Below, piece after piece: positions 8,519 to 15,875 of a DNA stretch of 64,000 nucleotides. The notes beneath the pieces were generated by a model. It was given only the letters and a program-made list of their open reading frames with translations. It was not told where the DNA came from and ran no database searches. Location of the stretch: assembly GCF_000218565.1 (NCBI RefSeq), contig NC_015684.1, positions 186,001 through 250,000 of the forward strand. The letters run 5' to 3'. The DNA comes from Afipia carboxidovorans OM5 (GTDB lineage: Bacteria > Pseudomonadota > Alphaproteobacteria > Rhizobiales > Xanthobacteraceae). Position numbers and translations under genes: made by a program. Numbering within the stretch: position 1 is the first letter of the stretch; the number at the start of each line of letters is the position of its first letter.

Positions 8519-9406
8519 TCAGACCGCTGACGGCTTCGTCCGACGGACCCGGATCGAGCCTTCCTGAGCGACCGAGGCCACCAGCGTGCCGTCGGCGCGG
8601 AAGATCAAGCCGCGGGAGAAGCCGAGGCCGTCATGGGTGTTCGGGCTGTCCTGGGTGTAGAGCAGCCACTCGTCGGCGCGGAACGGGCGGTGAAACCACA
8701 GCGCGTGGTCGAGGCTCGCGGCGCTGATGCTGTTCTCGAACACCGTGCGGCCGTAGCGTGCGAGCGCGGCATCGAGCAGCGAGAAGTCGGAGGCGAAGGC
8801 GAGCGCGCATTGATGCAGCGCCGGATCGTCTGGCAGCGCCCGCGCGGCCTTGAGCCAGATGTGCACGCGCCCGTCGGTGACTTTCTTGCCGACATAGCGC
8901 GACAGATCCGTGGGCCGCATCTCGAACGGCATATCGGCCTCGAAGAAACGGCGGATGAAGTTCGGCATTTCGCTGCGCATCTTCTCGCCTATGGTCTCGG
9001 CGAGATCGAGTCGCTTCACTTTGTCGGGTGGCGGCACGTCGGGCATCGTGGCCTGATGGTCGAAGATGCTGTCTTCCTGAACGTGAAACGAGGCGATCAT
9101 TGAAAAGATCGCAGCGCCTTTCTGCATCGCGCTGACGCGCCGCGTCGTGAAGCTGCCGCCGTCGCGCAGCCGTACCACTTCGTAGATAATCGGAATGCTC
9201 GGGTCGCCCGGCAGGATGAAATAAGCGTGCAGCGAATGCGGCAGGCGATTCTCGACCGTACGGCATGCAGCAACCAGCGCCTGCCCGACCACCTGCCCAC
9301 CGAACACCCGGGTCCAGCCGCTCGCCGGGCTCAGGCCGCGGAAGATGTCGTCACCCAGCGATTCGATATCGAGAATGGACAGAAGGTTGGAGAAAGAAGG
9401 CGTCAT
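8519..9406 (-). CDS. tesB: Acyl-CoA thioesterase II
   Basis: A 295-residue double-hotdog thioesterase of the TesB family, of usual length. The C-terminal hotdog contains SLDHALWFHRPFRADEWLLY, then DSPNTHDGLGFSRGLIF and LVASVAQEGSIR, which supply the catalytic Asp, hydroxyl residue and Gln of the TesB triad. The N-terminal half shows RVFGGQVVGQALVAA and LHAYFILPGD. It hydrolyses medium- to long-chain acyl-CoA in the cytosol. It is transcribed away from the ubiquinone hydroxylase gene, with 149 bp of divergent promoter space between them. It lies upstream of glnK but 284 bp away, so it is probably a separate unit. Confidence 0.95.
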   Translation of the reverse strand: MTPSFSNLLSILDIESLGDDIFRGLSPASGWTRVFGGQVVGQALVAACRTVENRLPHSLHAYFILPGDPSIPIIYEVVRLRDGGSFTTRRVSAMQKGAAIFSMIASFHVQEDSIFDHQATMPDVPPPDKVKRLDLAETIGEKMRSEMPNFIRRFFEADMPFEMRPTDLSRYVGKKVTDGRVHIWLKAARALPDDPALHQCALAFASDFSLLDAALARYGRTVFENSISAASLDHALWFHRPFRADEWLLYTQDSPNTHDGLGFSRGLIFRADGTLVASVAQEGSIRVRRTKPSAV

Positions 9407-9555
9407 ATCGTCCCTTTCCGCAGCCCGTCGCGGCGGCCGGTCCGCAAGGGTGGTTCCGTTAAGCAGCGCGGGACGTTATAAAACGCGCGAGGCCGGGCTC
9501 CGCAAGCGATCTCGCGCGTTGTCGTGACGGCAATTGGTTGGAGTGTGCAGGGGCG

Positions 9556-10776
9556 ATGGCGAAATCACAAGGCATCGTGATCGGCGGCGGCGGCATGGCG
9601 GGGCTCGCGCTCGCGCTGGCGCTGCGTCAGGGGCTCGGCGCGGACGTTCCGGTGATCGTCGCAGATCCCGCATTCGACAAGGGGCCGAGCCGCGATCAGC
9701 GCGCCTCCGCCATCGTTGCGGCCTGCCGCAGACTGTTCGAGGCGCTTGGCGTGTGGGCCGATGTCGCGCCGCGCGCGCAGCCGATCCTCGACATGGTCAT
9801 CACTGATTCGAAATTGCAGGACGCGACGCGTCCCGCCTTTCTCACCTTCGCGGGCGAGGTCGCGGCCGGCGAGCCGTTCGCGCACATGGTGGAGAACCAT
9901 CATCTGATCGATGCGCTGACGAGCCACGCCAAAGCAAACGGCATCGAGTTGCGCAACGATGCGGTCACGGCCTACGAGGCGCGCGACGGCGGCATTGACG
10001 TGGCGCTCGGCGGTGGCGATGTGATCGCCGCGCAATTGCTCGCGGCGGCCGATGGCGCGCGCTCGAAAATTCGCGAGCGCGCAGGCATCGCAACCCATGG
10101 CTGGGATTACAATCAATCAGCGATCGTGGTCACGGTCGGTCATGAGCGCGATCACGAAGGCCGCGCCGACGAACATTTTCTTCCCGCGGGTCCGTTCGCG
10201 ATCCTGCCGCTCACCGGACGGCGCTCCTCGCTGGTGTGGACCGAGCGGCCGGAGGAAGCCGCGCGCCTCATCGCGCTCGAGAGCGAGGCGTTCAAGACCG
10301 AGCTCGAAACACGCTTCGGTTTGCATCTCGGCGAACTGGAAGTTCTCGACAAGCCACGGACGTTCCCGCTTCGCTATTTCGTGGCGCGCTCCTTCATCGC
10401 GGATCGCGTGGCGCTTGTCGGCGATGCCGCGCACGTCATTCACCCGATCGCGGGGCAGGGGCTGAACCTCGGTCTCAAGGATGTCGCGGCGTTGGCGGAA
10501 GTCGTGGTCGAGGCCGCGCGGCTCGGTACCGACTTCGGCGCGGCCGATGTGCTTGAGCGCTATCAGCGCTGGCGACGGTTCGACACCATGGCAATGGGTG
10601 TTGCGACCAACGTGCTGAACGGGCTGTTCTCGAACGACTTCACACCGCTGCGCGCGGTCCGCGATATCGGGCTCGGTCTGGTCGATCGCCTGCCGCCGCT
10701 GAAGGGCGCGTTCATCCGCCAGGCAGCGGGCCTCACCGGCGACGTGCCGCGGCTGCTGCGCGGAGAGGCGTTGTAG
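9556..10776 (+). CDS. UbiH/UbiF/COQ6-family FAD-dependent ubiquinone biosynthesis hydroxylase
   Basis: A 406-residue group A flavoprotein monooxygenase: dinucleotide-binding GGGGMAGLALALAL at the N-terminus, the DG motif ADGARSKIRE in the middle, and the GD motif GDAAHVIHPIAGQGLNLGLKD near residue 290, the classical UbiH/COQ6 signature. It hydroxylates the ring of a prenylated quinone precursor at the membrane. The ATG at 9556 is preceded by CAGGGG; a TTG at 9538 is in frame but less likely. Alphaproteobacterial members include UbiL and others with different ring positions, so the exact position hydroxylated cannot be read from sequence alone. Confidence 0.9.
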   Translation: MAKSQGIVIGGGGMAGLALALALRQGLGADVPVIVADPAFDKGPSRDQRASAIVAACRRLFEALGVWADVAPRAQPILDMVITDSKLQDATRPAFLTFAGEVAAGEPFAHMVENHHLIDALTSHAKANGIELRNDAVTAYEARDGGIDVALGGGDVIAAQLLAAADGARSKIRERAGIATHGWDYNQSAIVVTVGHERDHEGRADEHFLPAGPFAILPLTGRRSSLVWTERPEEAARLIALESEAFKTELETRFGLHLGELEVLDKPRTFPLRYFVARSFIADRVALVGDAAHVIHPIAGQGLNLGLKDVAALAEVVVEAARLGTDFGAADVLERYQRWRRFDTMAMGVATNVLNGLFSNDFTPLRAVRDIGLGLVDRLPPLKGAFIRQAAGLTGDVPRLLRGEAL

Positions 10777-10784
10777 CTTCGGTT

Positions 10785-10934
10785 GTCATTGCGAAGAGCA
10801 GGTGCGATGACATTCTATCCTCCGTCATGGCCGGGCTTGACCCGGCCATCCACGTCCTTCTTTCGGCTGAAATTTTTAAGACGTGGATGCCCGGCATGAC
10901 GACAGGGATTGTCGCAAGTACTCATCGCAATGAC
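10785..10934. repeat. Family B palindrome interrupted by a family A repeat
   Basis: The outer ends GTCATTGCGA (10785-10794) and TCGCAATGAC (10925-10934) are the terminal inverted repeats of family B. Between them lies a complete family A unit (10824-10900, GTCATGGCCGGGC...GCCCGGCATGAC). The arrangement looks like insertion of A into B. It fills the convergent gap between the ubiquinone hydroxylase and Trm112 genes. Confidence 0.7.
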
Positions 10935-10938
10935 GAAA

Positions 10939-11151
10939 CTAATCCAGCTTCCGCGCTTCTTCCGGCAGCATGATCGGAATGCCGTCGCGGATCGGATAAG
11001 CAAGCTTGGCGCTGCGTGAAATCAGCTCCTGCCGTTCGGCATTGTATTCCAGCACGCCCTTGGTCACCGGGCACACCAGAATCTCCAGCAATTTGGAGTC
11101 GACCGGGTCGGAGTCGCTCGCGGGCGGAATGTTCGTCGTCATCGGAACCAT
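10939..11151 (-). CDS. Trm112/UPF0434 family protein (YcaR-like)
   Basis: A 70-residue protein with the Trm112p fold: LLEILVCPVTKGVLEYN followed by LAYPIRDGIPIMLPEEAR. In eukaryotes and archaea Trm112 activates several RNA and protein methyltransferases; bacterial members have a weaker assignment. Only one Cys of the usual zinc site is visible (VCPVTKG), as in many bacterial homologues. It is the last gene of a minus-strand cluster after the thioredoxin and LON-domain genes (29 bp downstream of the latter). The ATG could be 11151 or 11142; neither has a strong ribosome-binding site. Confidence 0.85.
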   Translation of the reverse strand: MVPMTTNIPPASDSDPVDSKLLEILVCPVTKGVLEYNAERQELISRSAKLAYPIRDGIPIMLPEEARKLD

Positions 11152-11180
11152 CGCATCGGGTCAAACAATCAAAGCAAAGA

Positions 11181-11855
11181 TTATTGCAACGGCGGATCGC
11201 CGGTCGTGGTTTTCTTGGCGAGGTCCATCTGCGTCACTGCGATCAGAATCTCGGCGCGGGTCTTGAGGTCGGGCGCCTCCAGAAGCGCTTGCTTCTCGGC
11301 CGGCCCGTAAGGCGACATCATCGCGAGCGCGTTGACGAGCGCCTCGTTCGGTGCGCTGCGAATGCCGTCCCAATCCACCTTCAGCGCATTGGCCTTGAGA
11401 AACTTGGTGAGTGTGTCGAGCAGCGCGTCGCGGTCGACATCCTCCTCGCCCTTGCGGGCGGTGAAGTCATCGATGAACGGAAAGAAATCGACCCGGCACT
11501 GCCGGTAGGGCGTGAGCACGGTGAGCTCCTCGACCACCTGAAAGCGTGCGACGCCGGTGAGTTCGAGAATGTAGCGGCCATCCCCGGTCTCGCCGAACTG
11601 CGTGATGCGTCCGACGCAGCCGATCCGGAACAGCCGCGGGTGTTCCTCGCTCTCCGAATTGGCGATATCCGGCTGGATGATGCCGATCATGCGGTGACCG
11701 TCGCGCAGTGCATCGTCGACCATTTCGAGATAGCGCGGCTCGAAGATGTTGAGCGGCATCTGCCCGCGCGGCAGCAGCAGTGCGCCGGGGAGCGGAAACA
11801 CCGGAATGATTTCGGGAAGATCGCCCGGCCCGCGATATTCGGAATTGATGGCCAT
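11181..11855 (-). CDS. LON-domain (peptidase S16 N-terminal-like) protein
   Basis: A 224-residue stand-alone LON substrate-binding domain: IIPVFPLPGALLLPRGQMPL, then NIFEPRYLEMVDDALRDGHRMIGI and GCVGRITQFGETGDGRYIL are characteristic. There is neither an AAA+ module nor the Ser-Lys protease domain of Lon, so it is not a protease. Such single-domain proteins are widespread in alphaproteobacteria next to thioredoxin and Trm112 genes; they presumably bind unfolded or specific proteins. The gap to the upstream thioredoxin gene is 27 bp, which supports an operon. Family assignment is firm, biochemical role unknown. Confidence 0.88.
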   Translation of the reverse strand: MAINSEYRGPGDLPEIIPVFPLPGALLLPRGQMPLNIFEPRYLEMVDDALRDGHRMIGIIQPDIANSESEEHPRLFRIGCVGRITQFGETGDGRYILELTGVARFQVVEELTVLTPYRQCRVDFFPFIDDFTARKGEEDVDRDALLDTLTKFLKANALKVDWDGIRSAPNEALVNALAMMSPYGPAEKQALLEAPDLKTRAEILIAVTQMDLAKKTTTGDPPLQ

Positions 11856-11882
11856 TCGATTTAGGTCCCCGATTGGCGGACG

Positions 11883-12800
11883 TCACGCAAACAGGATCGT
11901 GGAGAGCCGCTTGCGCGCATCCACCGTGGCGTCGTCATCGCCGCCCCAGGCTTCGAAGAACTGCAGGAGCTGCTTGCGCGCGGCGTCATCATTCCATTTG
12001 CGGTCGCGCTTGACGATCTCAAGGAGGTGCGTCGCGGCGTCACTGCGCTGCCCCTTGGCGTTGAGCGCGGTGGCAAGGTCGTAGCGGGCCTGATGGTCGA
12101 GCGGGTTTGCGGCAACCTTCTGCTCGAGCTCGGCGACCGGGCCGACTGCCTGTGCCTGTTCCACAAGGTCGAGCATCGACTGCACGGCGGCGACCGCGGG
12201 GTCTGCCCGCTTCGCTTCGGGCACCATCGCCAGCGTCTGCTTGGCCTGATCGAGCGAGCCGGTGACTACGTAACAGCGGGCAAGGCCGGCGAGCGCCGGA
12301 ACGCTGGCGCTGTCCTGCGCGAGTGCCTCGGCGTAGAGCGAGGCGGCGGAGGCGGCGTCGCCTTCCGCGAGCAGGGCGTCGGCTTCCGCCAGAATGTCGG
12401 CGTCGCCCGACGGCATGCCCTGGGTCAGCTTCTCGATGAAGGCGTTGATCTGGCCTTCCGGCTGTGCGCCCATGAAGCCGTCGGCCGGCTGGCCGTTGAC
12501 GAAGGCGATCACGGCCGGGATCGACTGAATGCCCATCTGGCCGGGAATGGCCGGGTGCTCGTCGATGTTCATCTTGACGAGTTTGACCTTGCCCTTGGCC
12601 GCGCGCACCGCCTTCTCGATGATCGGGGTGAGCTGCTTGCACGGGCCGCACCAGGGCGCCCAGAAATCGATCAGCACCGGCTGATGCCTAGATTCCTCGA
12701 TCACGTCGCGCACGAAGGTTTGCGTCGTGGTGTCCTTGATGAGGTCGGACCCCGAGGCATCGTCATTGTGGTCGAGTAGCGTCACGTCGTTCCATCCCAC
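11883..12800 (-). CDS. CnoX/YbbN-like thioredoxin with TPR domain
   Basis: A 305-residue protein: a thioredoxin domain (residues about 20-130) with active site FWAPWCGPCKQL, then a TPR-like helical region (about 135-300). This is the CnoX (YbbN) chaperedoxin layout. E. coli CnoX has lost the redox CXXC, whereas this protein keeps CGPC, so it should be redox-active, as reported for Caulobacter CnoX. The start is uncertain: GTG at 12800, or GTG at 12785, which follows AGGTGGGA at good spacing. It leads an operon with the LON-domain and Trm112 genes. Confidence 0.9.
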   Translation of the reverse strand: MGWNDVTLLDHNDDASGSDLIKDTTTQTFVRDVIEESRHQPVLIDFWAPWCGPCKQLTPIIEKAVRAAKGKVKLVKMNIDEHPAIPGQMGIQSIPAVIAFVNGQPADGFMGAQPEGQINAFIEKLTQGMPSGDADILAEADALLAEGDAASAASLYAEALAQDSASVPALAGLARCYVVTGSLDQAKQTLAMVPEAKRADPAVAAVQSMLDLVEQAQAVGPVAELEQKVAANPLDHQARYDLATALNAKGQRSDAATHLLEIVKRDRKWNDDAARKQLLQFFEAWGGDDDATVDARKRLSTILFA

Positions 12801-13010
12801 CTGGCGGTTGCTTTGGGCTCATTTACCATGCCCCGTCCTAAAATGGCGGTGAAAGTGACGATTTCAATTGCGGAAGCGCTTGAAATCGTTCCCGAACACG
12901 AGGCGCCGGGATATCGCAAGGCGAAAAAGGCCGCCTTTCTCTGTTGCATTGCCGAGCCGGGTTTGGCATAGGTTGCGCCCGGCGGCGCGCTGCGCCGCCC
13001 TGTCTGTGAT

Positions 13011-13085
<75 letters not shown>

Positions 13086-13128
13086 GAACTCTTCGGGCTT
13101 TGCGCAAGAAGAGATTGGCAACCACGAA

Positions 13129-13148
13129 AAGCCGCCGCAAGGCGGCTT
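13129..13148 (+). terminator. Terminator hairpin after tRNA-Gly
   Basis: AAGCCGCC-GCAA-GGCGGCTT is a perfect 8-bp stem with a GCAA tetraloop, followed by TCGTCGTTTTC. It lies 43 bp past the tRNA 3' end and before the DUF1810 gene. Confidence 0.7.
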
Positions 13149-13294
13149 CGTCGTTTTCGGACCTCGTCGCTTCCGAGCTTGGTCGTTGCTGGCCGCGGCT
13201 TATTTTCGCGGCTCGCTTTCGAGCCTTTCCCTCCGGACAACCTTTGCAGCTTCCCCGCGTTGCCCTCATGATGGATCGCAACAAGGGGAAGGGG

Positions 13295-13714
13295 ATGGCC
13301 GACCTGCAACGCTTCATCGACGCGCAATGGCCGCTCTATGATCGGGTGCTGGCCGAACTGCGTGCCGGGCAGAAGCGCACGCACTGGATGTGGTTCGTGT
13401 TTCCGCAGATCGAAGGACTCGGCTCGAGCGCCATGGCGCTGAAATACGCTATCGCCTCGCGCGAAGAGGCCGCCGCCTATCTCGCTTGTCCGTTGCTCTG
13501 CGGCCGGCTCGAGGAATGCACCGCGCTTGTAAACGCCATCGATGGAAAGTCGGTGTACGAGATTTTCGGCTCGCCGGACGATCTGAAATTTCATTCGTCG
13601 ATGACGTTGTTTGCGCGGGTTGCGAAAGGCCGTAGCCTGTTCGCGGCCGCGATCGAAAAATATTTCGACGGGCGCCTCGACGAAGCAACGCTGCAAAGGA
13701 TCGGAGAGGCATGA
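13295..13714 (+). CDS. DUF1810 family protein
   Basis: A 139-residue protein with the DUF1810 pattern: ADLQRFIDAQWPLYDRVLAELRAG, KRTHWMWFVFPQIEGLG, and C-terminal FHSSMTLFARV with LFAAAIEKYFDGRLDEATL. The fold is known but no biochemical function is established. The ATG at 13295 is preferred because AAGGGG sits just upstream; in-frame ATGs at 13268 and 13271 lack a ribosome-binding site. The stop overlaps the start of the YjbQ gene (ATGA), indicating translational coupling. The gene lies about 210 bp past tRNA-Gly. Confidence 0.85.
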   Translation: MADLQRFIDAQWPLYDRVLAELRAGQKRTHWMWFVFPQIEGLGSSAMALKYAIASREEAAAYLACPLLCGRLEECTALVNAIDGKSVYEIFGSPDDLKFHSSMTLFARVAKGRSLFAAAIEKYFDGRLDEATLQRIGEA

Positions 13715-14181
13715 AGCTGAACGGCCACTGTTCGCCTGTTGTGACCATCACGCCCGAACGGATCGCAACCGCGACCTTGAGCGTCGAGACGCCGCGCCGC
13801 GGGTTCTTCGATATCACCGCACAGGCGCAGGCGTTTCTGCGTGACGCAAAAGCGGGCGATGGCGCGCTGATGCTGTTCATCCGCCACACCTCGGCCTCGC
13901 TCACCATTCAGGAAAATGCCGATCCGGATGTGCTGACGGATCTCACCGATGCGCTCGACCGTCTCGCGCCGGAAGACGGCGGCTGGATTCATACGGTCGA
14001 GGGTCCGGATGATATGCCCGCGCACATCAAGACGATGCTGACATCGTGCAGCCTTCAGGTGCCGGTGGAGAAGGGCGCGATGATGCTCGGCACGTGGCAG
14101 GGCATCTACCTGATCGAGCATCGCGCGCGGCCGCACCGGCGCGAGATCGTGCTCCAATTCATCGGCAGCACAGCCGCCTGA
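13711..14181 (+). CDS. yjbQ: YjbQ/UPF0047 family protein (secondary thiamine-phosphate synthase activity)
   Basis: A 156-residue protein of the YjbQ family. LMLFIRHTSASLTIQENADPDV carries the conserved His and the S-x-T-I-x-E signature, and the C-terminus has LGTWQGIYLIEHRARPHRREI. E. coli YjbQ has a weak promiscuous thiamine-phosphate synthase activity, but the native role is unsettled. The ATG at 13711 overlaps the DUF1810 stop by four bases. Converges on the DUF2239 gene only 2 bp away, leaving no room for a terminator between them. Confidence 0.9.
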   Translation: MKLNGHCSPVVTITPERIATATLSVETPRRGFFDITAQAQAFLRDAKAGDGALMLFIRHTSASLTIQENADPDVLTDLTDALDRLAPEDGGWIHTVEGPDDMPAHIKTMLTSCSLQVPVEKGAMMLGTWQGIYLIEHRARPHRREIVLQFIGSTAA

Positions 14182-14183
14182 AA

Positions 14184-14768
14184 TCAGGCACTCGCGGCCT
14201 TCTCCTGAAACAGCTCCGTGGTGAGCCGCTCGACATGGCGGCGCACGTCGATCGGCCAGTCGGCGATCAGTGCATGAAAGCGTGCGCCATCGTCGGCATA
14301 GAGCGCGCGCAGCGCTTCCTCGTAATGCGGCTTGTTGCCGGCGATCGCGGACATGAAGCGATGCGCGGCCTCGCGCCGGTCGCGAGTCTCGCCTTCGGCG
14401 GAGGTCTGGCGCCGCGCCTCCTCGATCAGCTTGCGCAGCGTGACGGATGCGCCGCCGGGCTGGGCGGCGAGCCACTCCCAGTGCCGCGGCAGCAGCGTCA
14501 CCTCGCGGGCGACGACGCCGAGCTTCGGTCGCCCGGGGCCGCGATGCGGTGTCGCCTCTGTCCGGGCCGCCCTGATCCGGGTGGTGATGTCGGCAATCGA
14601 GCCGCGAAGGTCGACCTCCACCGGGTGACAGGTCTCGATGTCGAACAGCAGCACCCGGCTGTGCGGGTGAGCGGACAGCGCCTGCTTCATCCGCACGGCG
14701 ACGTCGACAAGGTCGCCCTGGGCAATGCAGCGGTCGTCCTCGAAGGCAATAACCTGACTGGAAGGCAT
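14184..14768 (-). CDS. DUF2239 family protein
   Basis: A 194-residue protein recognised as DUF2239: the N-terminal half has VLLFDIETCHPVEVDLRGS, the middle has GRPKLGVVAREVTLLPRHWEWLAAQPGGASVTLRKL as two adjoining conserved stretches, and the C-terminal half is helical. The LGVVAREVTLLPRHWEWL segment resembles the ribbon and first helix of ribbon-helix-helix-like proteins, so nucleic-acid binding is possible but unproven. Its upstream 75 bp are AT-rich and hold two copies of a near-palindromic motif, unlike other promoters here. Function unknown. Confidence 0.85.
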   Translation of the reverse strand: MPSSQVIAFEDDRCIAQGDLVDVAVRMKQALSAHPHSRVLLFDIETCHPVEVDLRGSIADITTRIRAARTEATPHRGPGRPKLGVVAREVTLLPRHWEWLAAQPGGASVTLRKLIEEARRQTSAEGETRDRREAAHRFMSAIAGNKPHYEEALRALYADDGARFHALIADWPIDVRRHVERLTTELFQEKAASA

Positions 14769-14802
14769 GGGAAATCCGGGATGAGAGAGCGATTTCCCCT
14801 AA

Positions 14803-14848
14803 ATATACCCGGATAAAATTAACTCGTCAATATTACCCGGATATTATT
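14803..14848 (-). promoter_or_regulatory. Two-copy near-palindromic motif upstream of the DUF2239 gene
   Basis: On the minus strand the motif TATCCGGGTA occurs twice, 28 bp apart (plus-strand ACCCGGATA at 14807-14815 and 14835-14843), each flanked by A/T runs. It differs from the palindrome TATCCGGATA by one base. The upstream copy touches the stop codon of the preceding SDR gene. The spacing and symmetry suggest an operator for a dimeric regulator. Confidence 0.5.
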
Positions 14849-15734
14849 TAGGCGGTCGGTCCAGCGCCGGCCGCTCGCCGAGCACCACGCCGGGCGGCGG
14901 GACGTCGTCCTCCGGCAGAAAAATATCCGGCATCAGAGGCACAGACGGGTCGACCCGATAGGGCTCGAAATCGGTCACGCCCTCGGCTGCAAGCACGCTG
15001 TCGTCGATGCAGAATTGTCCGGTGAACTCCCGCGCCGGCCTGGCGAGGATCGCGTGCGCGGCATCGGCGACGATCTCCGGCTTGCGGCTGGCGCGGATCA
15101 TCGCCTCGCCCCCGAGCAGATTGCCGACCGCGGCAGTGGCAATCGTCGTGCGCGGCCACAGCGCGTTCACCGCGATGGCGTCGGCTTTCAATTCGCCCGC
15201 GAGGCCGAGCACGCACATGCTCATGCCGTATTTCGCGATGGTGTAGGCGGTCGACGGCGCAAACCATTTGGTCCGCATGTCGAGCGGCGGCGACAGCATC
15301 AGGATGTGCGGGTTGGACGCCTTCTTGAGATGCGGGATGCAGGACTTCGAAACCAGAAATGTGCCGCGGGTGTTGATTGCCATCATCAGGTCGAAGCGCT
15401 TCATCTCGGTCGCCTGCACCGGCGTCAGGCTGATCGCGCTCGCATTGTTGATGCAGATGTCGATGCCGCCAAATTCCTTCACGGTGGCGGCGACGGCGGC
15501 GAGCACCTGATCCTCATCGCGGATATCGCAGGCAAGCGGCAGCGCGCGTCCACCTGCCGCCTCGATCTCTTCCGCCGCGGTGAAGATCGTGCCTTCGAGT
15601 TTCGGTTGCGGCGTCGTGGTTTTCGCGGCGGTCGCGATGTTGGCACCGTCGCGTGCCGCGCGTTTGGCAATCGCAAGGCCGATGCCGCGGCTGCCGCCGG
15701 TGATGAAAAGCGTCTTGCCCTTGAGTGTGCTCAT
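14844..15734 (-). CDS. Short-chain dehydrogenase/reductase, HSDL2-like
   Basis: A 296-residue classical-type SDR. The cofactor loop TGGSRGIGLAIAKRAA is at the N-terminus, followed by NNASAISLTP and a catalytic STAYTIAKYGMSM stretch with the YxxxK pair. The insert GANIATAAKTTTPQPKLEGTI and the ending with FLPEDDVPPP are typical of the hydroxysteroid-dehydrogenase-like 2 (HSDL2) group, whose substrates are poorly defined. The ATG at 15734 starts MSTLKGKTLFITGG. It is followed by the DUF2239 gene 75 bp downstream; a family A repeat lies just upstream of its start. Confidence 0.9.
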   Translation of the reverse strand: MSTLKGKTLFITGGSRGIGLAIAKRAARDGANIATAAKTTTPQPKLEGTIFTAAEEIEAAGGRALPLACDIRDEDQVLAAVAATVKEFGGIDICINNASAISLTPVQATEMKRFDLMMAINTRGTFLVSKSCIPHLKKASNPHILMLSPPLDMRTKWFAPSTAYTIAKYGMSMCVLGLAGELKADAIAVNALWPRTTIATAAVGNLLGGEAMIRASRKPEIVADAAHAILARPAREFTGQFCIDDSVLAAEGVTDFEPYRVDPSVPLMPDIFLPEDDVPPPGVVLGERPALDRPPK

Positions 15735-15766
15735 GCCTGCTTCCGCTTTTGATGGAAATTAAATCT

Positions 15767-15851
15767 GTCATTGCCGGGCTTGACCCGGCAATCCATCTTC
15801 TTGAAACGACTCTTCGTTTTGATGGATGCGCGGGTCGAGCCCGCGCATGAC
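15767..15851. repeat. Intergenic palindromic repeat, family A (copy 3)
   Basis: It starts GTCATTGCCGGGCTTGACC and ends AGCCCGCGCATGAC. The inner arms are CCGGGCTTGACCCGG and GCGCGGGTCGAGCCCGCGC, with a central pair ATCCATCTT / GATGGAT. It lies between the SDR start and the gamma-glutamyltransferase stop. Confidence 0.8.
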
Positions 15852-15875
15852 GATTCCGAGTAACACGAAACGCTC

